Shown: positions 25,301-34,256, counted from the stretch's first letter. The stretch: DNA of 64,000 bases from Inhella inkyongensis (GCF_005952805.1 NZ_CP040709.1:1426001-1490000), one strand, 5' to 3'. Numbers and translations are program-made. Notes: generated from the letters alone by a model not told the origin.

Positions 25301-26274
25301 CCAAGTTCTTTCATCGCATGCCAGGGCGCGGCGATGCGCTCGCGCAGCACGCGCTCAAAGTGGGTGGGGTCGTGGGGCTTGAGTAACTGCGCCGCGCGCG
25401 GGCGGTGCCAGTCGTCCAGGCGGCTGAGCCAAAACCGCAGCGCCGCGGCGCGCAGGGCGGCGGGCAGCAGGCGGTGTTCGGCGGCGCTCAAGGGGCGCAC
25501 GGCCTCGTAGGCCGCCACCAGGGCGGCGGCGCGCTCCTCGATCAGGCGGCCGCTGGCCAGGTCGATGCACCAATCGTTCAGGCACACGGCCAGGTCGAAC
25601 AAAAAGGTGTCGACGCCGGCGAAATAGAGGTCGAACACCCCGCAGAGCTGTTCGCGGCCCGGCAGGCCCTCGAACATGGCGTTGTCGCGGAATAGATCGG
25701 CGTGGATGGCGCCGCGTGGCAGGTCTTGGTAAGCGCGCGATGCCGCCAGCTCGGTTTGGAAGGCCAGCTCCTCGCGCAGCAGGGCGGCGGTGTCGGCGTC
25801 CAGCTTGGCATAGAGCGTGGGAGCCACCGCCTGCCACCAGGGCAGGCCGCGCAAATTCGGCTGGAAGGGGCGGAAGTCGGCCACCGCCTCATGCAGGCGG
25901 GCCAGGGTATGGCCCAGCTGCTCGCAGTGAAAGACATTGGGTGAGAGCTGGTGGCTGCCGCGCAGGCAGGTCACCACCGCCGCTGGCTTGCCACCCAGTT
26001 CGAACAGGATCTGGCCCTCGGGGTCGGCCTGCGGGGCGGGCACGGGCAAGCCTTTGGCCGCCAGATGCTGCATCAGACCCAGGTAGAAGGGGAGTTGCTG
26101 GGCCGAGAGGCGCTCAAACAGCGTCAGCACGTAGCGACCGGCGTCGCAATCGATGAAGAAATTGCTGTTCTCGATACCCGCCGCGATGCCGCTGAGCTGC
26201 TGCAACTCGCCCAAGCGCAGGCGTTGCAGCAGCGCACCCACCTGAGCCTCGGAGACCGGGGTGTAGACCGCCAT
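25297..26274 (-). CDS. thrB: Homoserine kinase, APH-fold (ThrB type II)
   Basis: Phosphorylates homoserine in threonine biosynthesis. It is the aminoglycoside-phosphotransferase-fold homoserine kinase used by pseudomonads and betaproteobacteria rather than the GHMP-type enzyme. The 325-residue protein shows MAVYTPVSEAQV at the N-terminus, GIENSNFFI, the Brenner-type catalytic HADLFRDNAMF, the DLYFAGVDTFLFDLAVC metal-binding region and NDWCID. The ATG at 26274 overlaps the upstream DUF2782 stop by one base (TGATG). No other threonine-pathway gene lies in the window. Confidence 0.95.
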   Translation of the reverse strand: MAVYTPVSEAQVGALLQRLRLGELQQLSGIAAGIENSNFFIDCDAGRYVLTLFERLSAQQLPFYLGLMQHLAAKGLPVPAPQADPEGQILFELGGKPAAVVTCLRGSHQLSPNVFHCEQLGHTLARLHEAVADFRPFQPNLRGLPWWQAVAPTLYAKLDADTAALLREELAFQTELAASRAYQDLPRGAIHADLFRDNAMFEGLPGREQLCGVFDLYFAGVDTFLFDLAVCLNDWCIDLASGRLIEERAAALVAAYEAVRPLSAAEHRLLPAALRAAALRFWLSRLDDWHRPRAAQLLKPHDPTHFERVLRERIAAPWHAMKELG

Positions 26275-26666
26275 CAAAAGCTCCCGATGCGCCAGCGCCG
26301 TGCGCCGCCCTCGGCCTTTTCGCCATCCAGGCGCGGCGGGTCCATTTCGTAGGGGCGCGAGCCATCCTTGGGATAGACCACGATGCGAACGACCTGGCCG
26401 CGGATGTTGAGGTGTTCCTCTACGCGCACCAGATCGTCTTCGCTGATGCGCACCTTGGCGCTGTCTGAGGGGGCCAGGCGGCGGCGCTTGAGCTCGGGCG
26501 CGAAAGCAGCGCTGGAGCTTGCTGCATCGGGTGCTACGGCAGGGACGGCGGCTGAAGCCGCCAGCTCGGGCAGGCGCGGAGGAGGGGGGGCGGTATCGTT
26601 GGACGGGGCCGCCAGCACGGGCTGGGCGGCCAGCAGCAGAGCCGCGCAGCGCAGGAACAGGGTCAT
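26274..26666 (-). CDS. DUF2782 family exported protein
   Basis: A 130-residue protein with a signal peptide (MTLFLRCAALLLAAQPVLA, cleavage near residue 19), a Pro/Ala-rich linker, and a C-terminal DUF2782 core with ISEDDLVRVEEHLNIRG, VRIVVYPKDGSRPYEMDPP and RRWRIGSF. The family is found before thrB and divergent from polA in Burkholderiales; the role is unknown. It is the first gene of the DUF2782-thrB-BPSS1780-DTW group, so its promoter must lie in the 50 bases shared with polA. Confidence 0.88.
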   Translation of the reverse strand: MTLFLRCAALLLAAQPVLAAPSNDTAPPPPRLPELAASAAVPAVAPDAASSSAAFAPELKRRRLAPSDSAKVRISEDDLVRVEEHLNIRGQVVRIVVYPKDGSRPYEMDPPRLDGEKAEGGARRWRIGSF

Positions 26667-26716
26667 GGTCCGGCCATTCTAAGAATCTCACTCACCCAGC
26701 CCCTGACAATGCAGGC

Positions 26717-29467
26717 ATGACCGAATCCAAGCCCCTGATGCTGCTCGTGGATGGCAGCAGCTATCTGTACCGCGCCTTTCACGCCATGCCCGATCTGCGC
26801 GGCCCGGACGGCCAGGCCACTGGCGCCGTGCACGGCGTCGTGGCCATGATGCGGCGCCTGCGCGACCAATTCAAACCCGAGCGCGCCGTCTGTGTGTTCG
26901 ACGCCAAAGGCCCGACCTTCCGCGACGAGTGGTACCCCGAGTACAAGGCCCAGCGCGCGCCCATGCCCGAGCCGCTGCGCGAGCAGATTCCTCTGATCCA
27001 CGAGGTGGTACGCCTGCTGGGCTGGCCCATCCTGGAGGTGCCCGGCATCGAGGCCGACGACGCCATCGGCACCCTGGCCCGGGTGGCGGCGCAGCAGGGG
27101 CATCGGGTCATCATCTCCACTGGCGACAAGGACCTGGCCCAGTTGGTCACGCCCGAGGTCTCGCTCATCAACACCATGAGCAACGAGGGCCTGACCGAAG
27201 AGGGGGTGATGGACAAGTTTGGCGTGCCGCCGAACCGGATCATTGATTACCTGACTTTGATGGGCGACACGGTGGACAACGTCCCCGGCGTCGAGAAGGT
27301 CGGCCCCAAGACCGCCGCCAAATGGATTGCGGAATACGGCTCGTTGGATGGCGTGATCGCCGCCGCCGGCAGCATCAAGGGCGTGGCGGGTGAAAACCTG
27401 CGCAAGGCGCTGGATTGGCTGCCGATGGGGCGCCAGCTGGTGACGGTGAAGACCGATTGCGACCTGCACGCTCATGTGACCGGTTGGCCGGCGCTGGAGT
27501 CCCTGGCCATCGGCGCGGTGGATTCCGCCGGCCTGCTGGCCTTCTTCCGCCAGCATGGCTTCAAGACCTGGATGCGGGAGTTGGAGGGGGCGGGCGTGGC
27601 CGCCGCCGGGCCTAGCACGGTGGCGGAGCCGACCGACGCCTTGCCACCGCCGCCTTTGCAGGACAAGCACTACGACACCGTCACCTCCTGGCCGGCCTTC
27701 GAGACTTGGCTGGCCAAGATCCAAGGGGCCGAGCTGGTGGCGCTGGACACCGAGACCGATTCGCTCAACAACCTGGAGGCGCGCATCGTCGGCCTGAGCT
27801 TTTCGGTGGCGCCCTTCGAGGCTTGCTACATCCCCCTGCGCCACGCGGGCATGGATGCGCCTGAGCAGTTGCCGTTGGACGAGGTGCTGGCCCGCCTCAA
27901 GCCCTGGCTGGAGGACGCAGCGCGCTCAAAGCTCGGTCAGCATGTGAAGTACGACGCCCATGTGTTTGCCAACCACGGCATCCAGATTCGCGGCTACGCC
28001 CACGACACGATGCTGCAGAGCTACGTGCTGGAGGCCCACAAGAGCCACAGCCTGGAGGCGCTGGCGGACCGTGAGCTGGGCCGCAAGGGCCTGAGCTACG
28101 AGGACCTGTGCGGCAAGGGCGCCAAGCAGATCCCCTTCGCCCAGGTGGATGTGGCGCGCGCGGCCGAATATTCCTGCGAAGACAGCGAGATGTGCCTGGG
28201 CGTGCACCAGCGCCTGCTGCCGCGCATCCAGGCCGATGCCGGCCTGCGCACCGTGTACGAGCAGATCGAGATGCCGACCTCGGCGCAGCTGCTGCGCGTC
28301 GAGCGCAATGGTGTGCTGATCGACGCCGAGCGCCTGCGTGCGCACAGCCACGAGCTGGGCCAGCGCCTGCTGCAGTTGGAGGCCGAATTGGCCGAACTGG
28401 CCGGTCAACCCTTCAACATCGGCAGCCCCAAGCAGATCGGCGAGATCCTGTTCGGCAAGCTTGGCCTGCCGGTGAAGAAGAAGACGGCCACCGGCGCGCC
28501 CAGCACCGATGAGGAAGTGCTGACCGAACTGGCTGCCGACTTCCCGCTGCCGGCGAAGATCCTCGAGCACCGCAGCCTGGCCAAGCTCAAGAGCACATAT
28601 ACCGACAAGCTGCCCTTGATGATCAACGCGGGCACGGGGCGGGTGCACACCCATTACGCCCAGGCGGTGGCGGTGACGGGTCGACTGGCTTCCAACGATC
28701 CGAACCTGCAGAACATCCCCGTGCGCACGGCCGAGGGCCGGCGCATCCGCGAGGCCTTCATCGCCCCGCCTGGGCGCCTGATTGCCAGTGCTGACTACTC
28801 GCAGATCGAGCTGCGCATCATGGCCCACCTGAGTGGCGATGAGGCCATGCTGGCCGCCTTCGCCAGCGGCGCCGACATCCACAAGGCCACGGCCGCCGAG
28901 GTCTTCGGTGCCGCCCTGGACCAGGTCACCGGCGAGCAGCGCCGGGCCGCCAAAGCCATCAACTTCGGTCTGATCTACGGCATGGGCGCCTATGGCCTCG
29001 CCAGCCAGCTCGGGATTGAACCCAAGGCGGCCAAGGACTACATCGACAAGTACTTCGCTCGCTTCCAGGGCGTGCGTGCCTTCATGGATGAGACGCGCGC
29101 CTCGGCCAAGGCCAAGGGTTTTGTGGAGACCGTGTTTGGCCGGCGCCTGTGGTTGCCCGAGATCAACAGTGGCAACGGCCCGCGCCGGGCCGGCGCCGAG
29201 CGCCAGGCCATCAACGCGCCGATGCAGGGCACCGCAGCCGACCTGATCAAACTGGCCATGCTGGCGGTGCAAAAGGCGCTGGATCAGGAAGGCAAGCAGA
29301 CCCTGATCGTCATGCAGGTGCATGACGAGTTGGTGTTCGAGCTGCCCGAGGCGGAGCGCGACTGGGTGGCCCAGCGTGTACCGGACTTGATGGCCGGGGT
29401 GGCGCAGCTCAAAGTGCCCTTGTTGGCCGAAGTGGGATTTGGCGCCAGCTGGGAGGCTGCGCACTAG
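26717..29467 (+). CDS. polA: DNA polymerase I
   Basis: A 916-residue repair and Okazaki-fragment polymerase. The 5' nuclease domain is residues 1-290 (LLVDGSSYLYRAFHA, CVFDAKGPTFRDE, ISTGDKDLAQLV). The 3'-5' proofreading domain is intact (LDTETDSLN with the DxE pair, about 340-530). The polymerase domain has ASNDPNLQNIPVR, the motif A region SADYSQIELRIMAHLS, motif B RRAAKAINFGLIYGMG, and motif C MQVHDELVFE. The start MTESKPLMLLVDGSS matches the family. GACAAT six bases upstream suggests a -10 box and a leaderless transcript. Confidence 0.98.
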   Translation: MTESKPLMLLVDGSSYLYRAFHAMPDLRGPDGQATGAVHGVVAMMRRLRDQFKPERAVCVFDAKGPTFRDEWYPEYKAQRAPMPEPLREQIPLIHEVVRLLGWPILEVPGIEADDAIGTLARVAAQQGHRVIISTGDKDLAQLVTPEVSLINTMSNEGLTEEGVMDKFGVPPNRIIDYLTLMGDTVDNVPGVEKVGPKTAAKWIAEYGSLDGVIAAAGSIKGVAGENLRKALDWLPMGRQLVTVKTDCDLHAHVTGWPALESLAIGAVDSAGLLAFFRQHGFKTWMRELEGAGVAAAGPSTVAEPTDALPPPPLQDKHYDTVTSWPAFETWLAKIQGAELVALDTETDSLNNLEARIVGLSFSVAPFEACYIPLRHAGMDAPEQLPLDEVLARLKPWLEDAARSKLGQHVKYDAHVFANHGIQIRGYAHDTMLQSYVLEAHKSHSLEALADRELGRKGLSYEDLCGKGAKQIPFAQVDVARAAEYSCEDSEMCLGVHQRLLPRIQADAGLRTVYEQIEMPTSAQLLRVERNGVLIDAERLRAHSHELGQRLLQLEAELAELAGQPFNIGSPKQIGEILFGKLGLPVKKKTATGAPSTDEEVLTELAADFPLPAKILEHRSLAKLKSTYTDKLPLMINAGTGRVHTHYAQAVAVTGRLASNDPNLQNIPVRTAEGRRIREAFIAPPGRLIASADYSQIELRIMAHLSGDEAMLAAFASGADIHKATAAEVFGAALDQVTGEQRRAAKAINFGLIYGMGAYGLASQLGIEPKAAKDYIDKYFARFQGVRAFMDETRASAKAKGFVETVFGRRLWLPEINSGNGPRRAGAERQAINAPMQGTAADLIKLAMLAVQKALDQEGKQTLIVMQVHDELVFELPEAERDWVAQRVPDLMAGVAQLKVPLLAEVGFGASWEAAH

Positions 29468-29512
29468 GATCTGCCCATACCAAGCGGGCCCCTTTCCCTC
29501 TGGGTTCCCAAC

Positions 29513-29686
29513 CTACAAGGGCGCCCACCTGGTTGCAGAGCTCACCGGGTAGAGAGCCCCAGCTGCAATTCGCACCGCTCTGTCGCCGTTGCTGAATGGC
29601 GGCACGGTGGCCCCCTTGGGCGCGAACAGGGCCTCAGCCCCTGCGGATTCGAATGCGGTGATCACCGCAGGGACTTTCCAGCCCAT
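29513..29686 (-). CDS. Possible 57-residue ORF in the polA downstream gap
   Basis: An ATG-started frame on the minus strand (MGWKVPAVITAFESAG... to RWAPL) fills most of the 258-base gap after polA. Third positions are mostly G or C by my count (42 of 57 codons), a little below that of confident genes here. No good Shine-Dalgarno is visible and I recognise no family. It may be a decayed gene remnant or chance, and it overlaps the palindrome at 29654-29669. Confidence 0.2.
   Translation of the reverse strand: MGWKVPAVITAFESAGAEALFAPKGATVPPFSNGDRAVRIAAGALYPVSSATRWAPL
29654..29669. promoter_or_regulatory. 16-bp perfect palindrome upstream of the orphan binding protein
   Basis: TGCGGTGATCACCGCA is a perfect 16-bp palindrome 56 bases before the ATG at 29726. 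An 8-bp palindrome ATTCGAAT (29647-29654) abuts it, and the outer CTGCGG/CCGCAG (29641-29646 and 29665-29670) can also pair. This is a plausible dimeric-regulator operator, but no regulator gene is adjacent; an RNA hairpin is the alternative. Confidence 0.35.
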
Positions 29687-29725
29687 CGGCGTAGCCTTGT
29701 TGGCTCTGGTTTAGCAGGAGCGGGC

Positions 29726-30511
29726 ATGGGAGTCGGATGCGGGGTGGAGTGGCGAGGCGGGGCCCTTGTCTGGGCTGGGTCATTGGCCTTGGCCCTGGCG
29801 GCCACCGGCGCTCAGGCCACCAAGGATGGTAAGGGCCCGGTGCTGGAGATCGCCGTCATCGAGGATGCCGCGCTCGCTCGGCCCGTGCAGACTTTGCTGG
29901 CCGAGGCGTTTGCCCGCGCCGGCCAGCCTGTGGTTTTCCGCCCCATGCCCTTGCGCCGCGCTGAGCAGGAGATCCTGGCCGGACGACTGGATGGCGACAG
30001 CGCGCGGGTGATGGAGTTTTTCGAGCTGCACCCGCAGCTGCAGCGGGTGCGCGTGCCCTTGCGTGAGGTGGGCTACTTTGCCCTGTTCAAGCCGCCCTGC
30101 CCGGCCCGATTGGAGTGGCATGCGCTGGCCGCCCGGCCCTTGGCCTATTTACGTGGCACCCATGCTGTTGAGGCCCATCTACCCGAGCCACAGCGCCGTG
30201 CGGCAGCCAGCTTCAACGAGCTGGGGCGTTACCTGCAGGAAGGCGTGGCAGAGGCGGCGGTGATGCCGCTCACGCCTGCCTTGGCACGGGCTTTGCCGGG
30301 TCAAGGGCTTTGCCATGTGGCCGAACCCGTGCTGCGGCGCGATTTGTTTCTGGCCCTGCACGCTCGTCATGCCCTGTTGAGGCCGCGGCTGGAGCGGGCG
30401 CTGCAAGCTCTACAGGCCGAAGGCCGAACGGCCGCCATCTGGGCCCAGGCCGAAGCAGGCCTGCGGCAATGGGCCGTGCAGCGCCCAGTACCGGCGGCCT
30501 CGAATCCCTGA
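29726..30511 (+). CDS. Periplasmic solute-binding-like protein (SBP_bac_3 type), orphan
   Basis: A 261-residue exported protein with signal peptide (cleavage after about residue 31, GAQA-TKDG), then a two-lobed binding-protein pattern: LEIAVIEDAALARPVQTLLAEAF (in short pieces LEIAVIED, LLAEAFARAG), DGDSARVMEFFE, REVGYFALFKP, and GRTAAIWAQAEAGL near the C-terminus. It resembles amino-acid ABC binding proteins that have lost their transporter, as is frequent in Burkholderiales. AGGAG six bases upstream sets the ATG. No permease or ATPase is adjacent, so a sensory or scavenging role is possible; the ligand is unknown. It ends directly against a convergent gene. Confidence 0.78.
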   Translation: MGVGCGVEWRGGALVWAGSLALALAATGAQATKDGKGPVLEIAVIEDAALARPVQTLLAEAFARAGQPVVFRPMPLRRAEQEILAGRLDGDSARVMEFFELHPQLQRVRVPLREVGYFALFKPPCPARLEWHALAARPLAYLRGTHAVEAHLPEPQRRAAASFNELGRYLQEGVAEAAVMPLTPALARALPGQGLCHVAEPVLRRDLFLALHARHALLRPRLERALQALQAEGRTAAIWAQAEAGLRQWAVQRPVPAASNP

Positions 30512-31045
30512 TCAGTGCCGCCCGGTGCGGCGGCGGTCGATGCCGGTCGGGCGCAGGGCCTGCCATTCCAGGTGGTTGCTGCGGCCCTGCAAGCGGCGAT
30601 CGGCCAGCGCGAGCCAATCGCGGTAGTGGCGATGCGCCTCGGTGGCGCGCGCAGCCCCATAGGCCAGGCGCAGGCGGTGATCGCTGGCGTCATCGAGCTT
30701 GCGCTTGAGCAAGGCCACCAATCGTTTGAGGGTGTCCAGGTCGGCGGGGCCGTCGCTCAGCAGGGCGAGTTCGTGGGTGCGCAGCGTGAAGATGTCGAGT
30801 TTGCGTTGCAGCAGTTCATTGCGCAGCACGTCCAGGCCACGGGCCAGCAGTTCGCTTTCGACGTTGTCCTCGGCTTCGCGGGCTTCGACCTCCAGCAGCA
30901 GTAGCACCGCTTCGCTGTCGGGATGGTCATGGGCCGCCAAGTGACGTCGCTCGACCGCGCGGCGCAGGTCGCGGCGATCCCGCAGGGAGGCCATCAGTGC
31001 GGCGCGTCCCTCGCGCTCCAACTCGTCCAGCCAGATTGCCATCAT
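30512..31045 (-). CDS. Conserved-looking soluble protein, unknown function
   Basis: A 177-residue, highly charged, Leu/Arg/Glu-rich protein with long predicted helices (segments DLRRAVERRHLA, LLARGLDVLRNELLQRKLD, DTLKRLVALLKRKLD), no signal peptide and no Cys. I do not recognise a family. The start is taken at the ATG at 31045, with GGGAG about 4 bases upstream; a second ATG at 31042 and a TTG at 31048 are also in frame. Its stop abuts the binding-protein stop in the palindrome TGATCA (30509-30514) with no space for a terminator. The upstream region is shared with lolC/E. Confidence 0.6.
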   Translation of the reverse strand: MMAIWLDELEREGRAALMASLRDRRDLRRAVERRHLAAHDHPDSEAVLLLLEVEAREAEDNVESELLARGLDVLRNELLQRKLDIFTLRTHELALLSDGPADLDTLKRLVALLKRKLDDASDHRLRLAYGAARATEAHRHYRDWLALADRRLQGRSNHLEWQALRPTGIDRRRTGRH

Positions 31046-31191
31046 CAAACTCCCGGTGCGGCCGGCTCTGGGGCCGGCATGATTCTTTAGGAAGTCTTTA
31101 CCTTAGCGCGAACGGAGCCTGCTGCGCCAGCCCGGCCCCGGATCACGGGGGGCGAAGGCGGCACTTCTGCGCAGCTACCATCGCCCCCCTT

Positions 31192-32448
31192 ATGAATATC
31201 CCTTACGAGCTGCAGGTCGGCTGGCGCTATTTGCGCGCCGGCAAGGGCGGCCGGCGCAATGCCTTCATTTCCTTCATTTCCGGTGTGTCCATGGTGGGCA
31301 TCGCACTGGGGGTGGCGGCCCTGATCGTGGTGCTGTCGGTGATGAATGGTTTCCAGCGCGAGGTGCGCGACGCCATGCTCTCGGCCATCGCCCATTTGGA
31401 GGTGACGCGCTGGGACGGGCAGGGCGTGGAGGATTGGCGCTCTGTGGCCCAGGCCGCCCAGGCCCGCCCCGAAGTGCTGGGTGCGGCGCCCTTTGTGAAC
31501 AGCCAGGCCCTGCTGGCGCGCGGCGAGGACATGCGCGGTGTGATGGTGCGCGGCGTCTTGCCCACTGAGGAACCCAAGGTCACGCCCATGGCCGCCAAGC
31601 TGGGCCCCGAGGTCCTGAACCAGCTGCAGCCTGGGCAATGGAAGATCCTGATCGGTGTGGAACTGGCGCGCCAGCTCGGCGTTCAAGTGGGCGAGCAGCT
31701 GGTGATGATGGCGCCGGGTGGGCAGGTCACGCCGGCTGGTGTGGCCCCGCGCATGCGCAGCTTCACGGTGGCCGGGGTGTTCCAGGCCGGGCACTACGAG
31801 TACGACGCCGGCCTGGTCATGATGCATTTGGACGATGCGGCCAAGCTGTTCCGCACCGGCGGCGCCAGCGGCGTGCAGCTGCGTCTGCAAGATCTGCATC
31901 AGGCCCGCGCCATCGCTGGTGAACTGCAGCCCACCCTGGGCCCAGACTGGCGGGTGCGCGACTGGACGCGCGCCAACCCCACATGGTTCACGGCCGTGCA
32001 GATCGAGAAGCGCATGATGGCCATCATCCTGACCCTGATCGTGGCGGTGGCGGCCTTCAATCTGGTCAGTACCCTGGTGATGGTGGTGACCGACAAGCAA
32101 AGCGACATCGCCATCTTGCGCACCCTGGGTGCCAGCCCACGCTCGATCCAGGCCATCTTCATCGTGCAGGGCGCGTTCGCCGGTGTGGTGGGGACGGTGA
32201 TCGGCGTGGTTTTGGGCTTGAGCCTGGCCTTCAATGTGGGCACGATCGTGCAGGCCATCGAGCGCCTGATCGGTGCCAAGTTCCTGCCTGCCAACATCTA
32301 TCTGGTGAGCAGCATGCCCAGCGACCCGCAGCGCGCCGACATCATTCCCATCGCGCTGATCTCTCTGGCGCTGGCCTTTCTGGCCACGCTTTACCCGAGC
32401 TGGCGTGCCGCTCGGGTGCAACCGGCCCAGGCCCTGCGCTATGAATAG
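31192..32448 (+). CDS. lolC: LolC/LolE-family lipoprotein-releasing ABC permease
   Basis: A 418-residue inner-membrane permease that, with LolD, extracts outer-membrane lipoproteins for LolA. The N-terminal [20 protein letters not shown] helix, a periplasmic MacB-like domain (about 50-250) with VRGVLP and [14 protein letters not shown], and three C-terminal FtsX-type helices (about 280-300, 325-350, 380-400) are visible. Only one such permease is present, so a homodimer (LolF-like) is likely, or a partner lies elsewhere. The ATG follows TACCAT by 10 bases, with no Shine-Dalgarno. It overlaps lolD by 8 bases. Confidence 0.92.
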   Translation: MNIPYELQVGWRYLRAGKGGRRNAFISFISGVSMVGIALGVAALIVVLSVMNGFQREVRDAMLSAIAHLEVTRWDGQGVEDWRSVAQAAQARPEVLGAAPFVNSQALLARGEDMRGVMVRGVLPTEEPKVTPMAAKLGPEVLNQLQPGQWKILIGVELARQLGVQVGEQLVMMAPGGQVTPAGVAPRMRSFTVAGVFQAGHYEYDAGLVMMHLDDAAKLFRTGGASGVQLRLQDLHQARAIAGELQPTLGPDWRVRDWTRANPTWFTAVQIEKRMMAIILTLIVAVAAFNLVSTLVMVVTDKQSDIAILRTLGASPRSIQAIFIVQGAFAGVVGTVIGVVLGLSLAFNVGTIVQAIERLIGAKFLPANIYLVSSMPSDPQRADIIPIALISLALAFLATLYPSWRAARVQPAQALRYE

Positions 32449-33127
32449 AGACACTGTGGTGTTGCAGGCCCAGGGCCTGAGCCAGCGCTTTCACGAAGGC
32501 CCGCTGGATGTTCAGGTGCTGCAAGGCTTGGACCTGACGGTCTGCGCCGGCCAGACCGTGGCCGTGGTCGGTGCCAGTGGTTCGGGCAAAAGCACGCTGT
32601 TGCACTTGCTCGGCGGCTTGGAGCAGCCTAGCGGCGGGCGGGTCGATTTGATAGGGCGACGCCTGTCCGAGATGGGGGCGTCCGAACTGGGTGACTGGCG
32701 CAACCAGCATCTGGGCTTCGTCTACCAGTTCCACCACCTGCTGCCCGAGTTCAGCGCGCTGGACAACGTGGCCATGCCGCTGCGCATTCGTCGCATGGGG
32801 GTGAGCGAGGCACGTGAACGCGCCCGCACCGTGCTGGCCCGGCTGGGTCTGGCGGCGCGGGTCGAACACCGCCCGGCCGAGCTCAGCGGCGGCGAGCGCC
32901 AGCGCGTGGCCATCGCGCGGGCCCTGGTCACCCGGCCCGCCTGCGTACTGGCCGATGAGCCGACCGGCAATCTGGACCGCGGCACCGCCGATACCGTGTT
33001 CGCGCTGATGCTGGAAGCCGCGCGCGAGCAGGGCACCGCCTTTGTGCTCGTCACCCACGACCTGGACTTGGCCGCCCGCTGTGAACAGCGCTGGCGCTTG
33101 GACCAGGGCAAGCTCTCTGCCTTATGA
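32441..33127 (+). CDS. lolD: Lipoprotein-releasing ABC transporter ATP-binding protein
   Basis: A 228-residue ABC ATPase powering lipoprotein release. Walker [10 protein letters not shown] (about 48-56), the Q-loop region [12 protein letters not shown], the signature [15 protein letters not shown], Walker [13 protein letters not shown], and switch His THDLDLA are all present. The ATG overlaps the permease end and its stop overlaps the purU start in ATGA. Confidence 0.95.
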   Translation: MNRDTVVLQAQGLSQRFHEGPLDVQVLQGLDLTVCAGQTVAVVGASGSGKSTLLHLLGGLEQPSGGRVDLIGRRLSEMGASELGDWRNQHLGFVYQFHHLLPEFSALDNVAMPLRIRRMGVSEARERARTVLARLGLAARVEHRPAELSGGERQRVAIARALVTRPACVLADEPTGNLDRGTADTVFALMLEAAREQGTAFVLVTHDLDLAARCEQRWRLDQGKLSAL

Positions 33128-33975
33128 AGCGCTACATCCTCAAACTCAGCTGCCCGGATCGCGCGGGCATCGTGCATGCCGTGACCGGTGTGCTGCTGGC
33201 CCACCAGGCCAACATCCTCAGCTCGGCCCAGTATGGCGACGCCGACCATCAGCGCTTTTTCATGCGCATCGAGTTCGAGTCGGCCGCCGCCTTGGATGCG
33301 CTACAGCAAGCCTTTGCCCCGCTGGCCGTGCAGATGGCGATGGACTGGGAGCTGGTGGACGCCGCGCACAAGACCCGGGTGCTGATCCTGGTGAGCAAGT
33401 TCGGCCATTGCCTGAACGACCTGCTGTTCCGCGTGGCCACCCAGCATCTGAACATCGAAGTGGTGGCCATTGCCAGCAACCACCGCGACTTCTACCAACT
33501 CGCGGCCTCGCACAACGTGCCCTTCCACCACCTGCCGCTGCTGGGCGCCACGCCGGAGCAGAAAGCCGCGCAGGAGGCCAAGCTCAAGGCCATCATCGAA
33601 GAGCAGAGCGTGGAGTTGGTGGTGCTGGCGCGCTATATGCAGATCCTGAGCCAGGACCTGTGCGAATTTCTGAGCGGCCGTGCCATCAACATCCACCACA
33701 GCTTCCTGCCCAGCTTCAAGGGCGCGCGGCCCTACCACCAGGCCTTCGAGCGCGGCGTCAAGCTGATCGGCGCCACCGCTCACTACGTGACCGGCGATCT
33801 GGACGAGGGCCCCATCATCGAGCAGGAGGTCGCGCGCATCGACCACGCCTACAGCCCCGAGCAACTCGCCGCCACCGGCCGCGACATGGAATGCGTGGCC
33901 CTGGCGCGGGCCATCCAGTGGCATGCGGAGCATCGGGTGTTGCTGAATGGGCGGCGGACGGTTGTTTTTAGATAG
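33124..33975 (+). CDS. purU: Formyltetrahydrofolate deformylase
   Basis: Hydrolyses 10-formyltetrahydrofolate to formate and tetrahydrofolate, balancing one-carbon pools. The 283-residue protein has an N-terminal ACT domain ([19 protein letters not shown], residues 5-80) and a C-terminal formyltransferase-fold domain with [22 protein letters not shown] and [13 protein letters not shown] holding the Asn-His-Asp active site. The start overlaps the lolD stop (ATGA), an unusual pairing of lipoprotein export with folate metabolism that may be mere compactness. Confidence 0.96.
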   Translation: MKRYILKLSCPDRAGIVHAVTGVLLAHQANILSSAQYGDADHQRFFMRIEFESAAALDALQQAFAPLAVQMAMDWELVDAAHKTRVLILVSKFGHCLNDLLFRVATQHLNIEVVAIASNHRDFYQLAASHNVPFHHLPLLGATPEQKAAQEAKLKAIIEEQSVELVVLARYMQILSQDLCEFLSGRAINIHHSFLPSFKGARPYHQAFERGVKLIGATAHYVTGDLDEGPIIEQEVARIDHAYSPEQLAATGRDMECVALARAIQWHAEHRVLLNGRRTVVFR

Positions 33976-33981
33976 CGCGCT

Positions 33982-34236
33982 ATGAAGAGCTCGGTATACC
34001 TTGCACTGAGTCGGGAGAGACTGCTGGGTTGGGTTGCCGAGCGAGGGGCGTGGCCTTCACCGCTATGGGTCTGTGCCAATGTGCTGACCAACTTGGAGCT
34101 GGCTGAATGCCGCGCTGCCGGAGTTGAGTTGACCAACTTCCTTCATCCCATTGATCCTCAGGACTTGGGCGCCGTGGAAGAGGCGAGGGACACGATCGCC
34201 GAGCACCATCCTGGCCGGGACATCTGCCTGATCTAA
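33982..34236 (+). CDS. Small protein of unknown function (84 aa)
   Basis: An 84-residue open frame between purU and tatD on the same strand: MKSSVYLALSRERLLGWV, then two Cys (WVCAN, AECRAAG) and NFLHPIDPQDLG. No signal peptide, membrane helix or recognised domain. It starts six bases after the purU stop without a clear Shine-Dalgarno and has a somewhat lower GC content than neighbours. It may be a real small gene or a remnant; I favour real because the frame fills the gap with conventional spacing. Confidence 0.45.
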   Translation: MKSSVYLALSRERLLGWVAERGAWPSPLWVCANVLTNLELAECRAAGVELTNFLHPIDPQDLGAVEEARDTIAEHHPGRDICLI

Positions 34237-34256
34237 GGGCTAAGAGCGAACGGACG

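Noticed and set aside
30512..30904. Plus-strand frame opposite the unknown gene at 30512-31045
   Set aside because: Gln/Val-rich shadow on the opposite strand with no start signals; the minus-strand frame has GGGAG before its ATG.
31061..31078. GCCGGC inverted repeat upstream of lolC as a terminator
   Set aside because: Only 6 GC pairs, and it points into a divergent promoter region rather than following a gene; the downstream T-run is weak.
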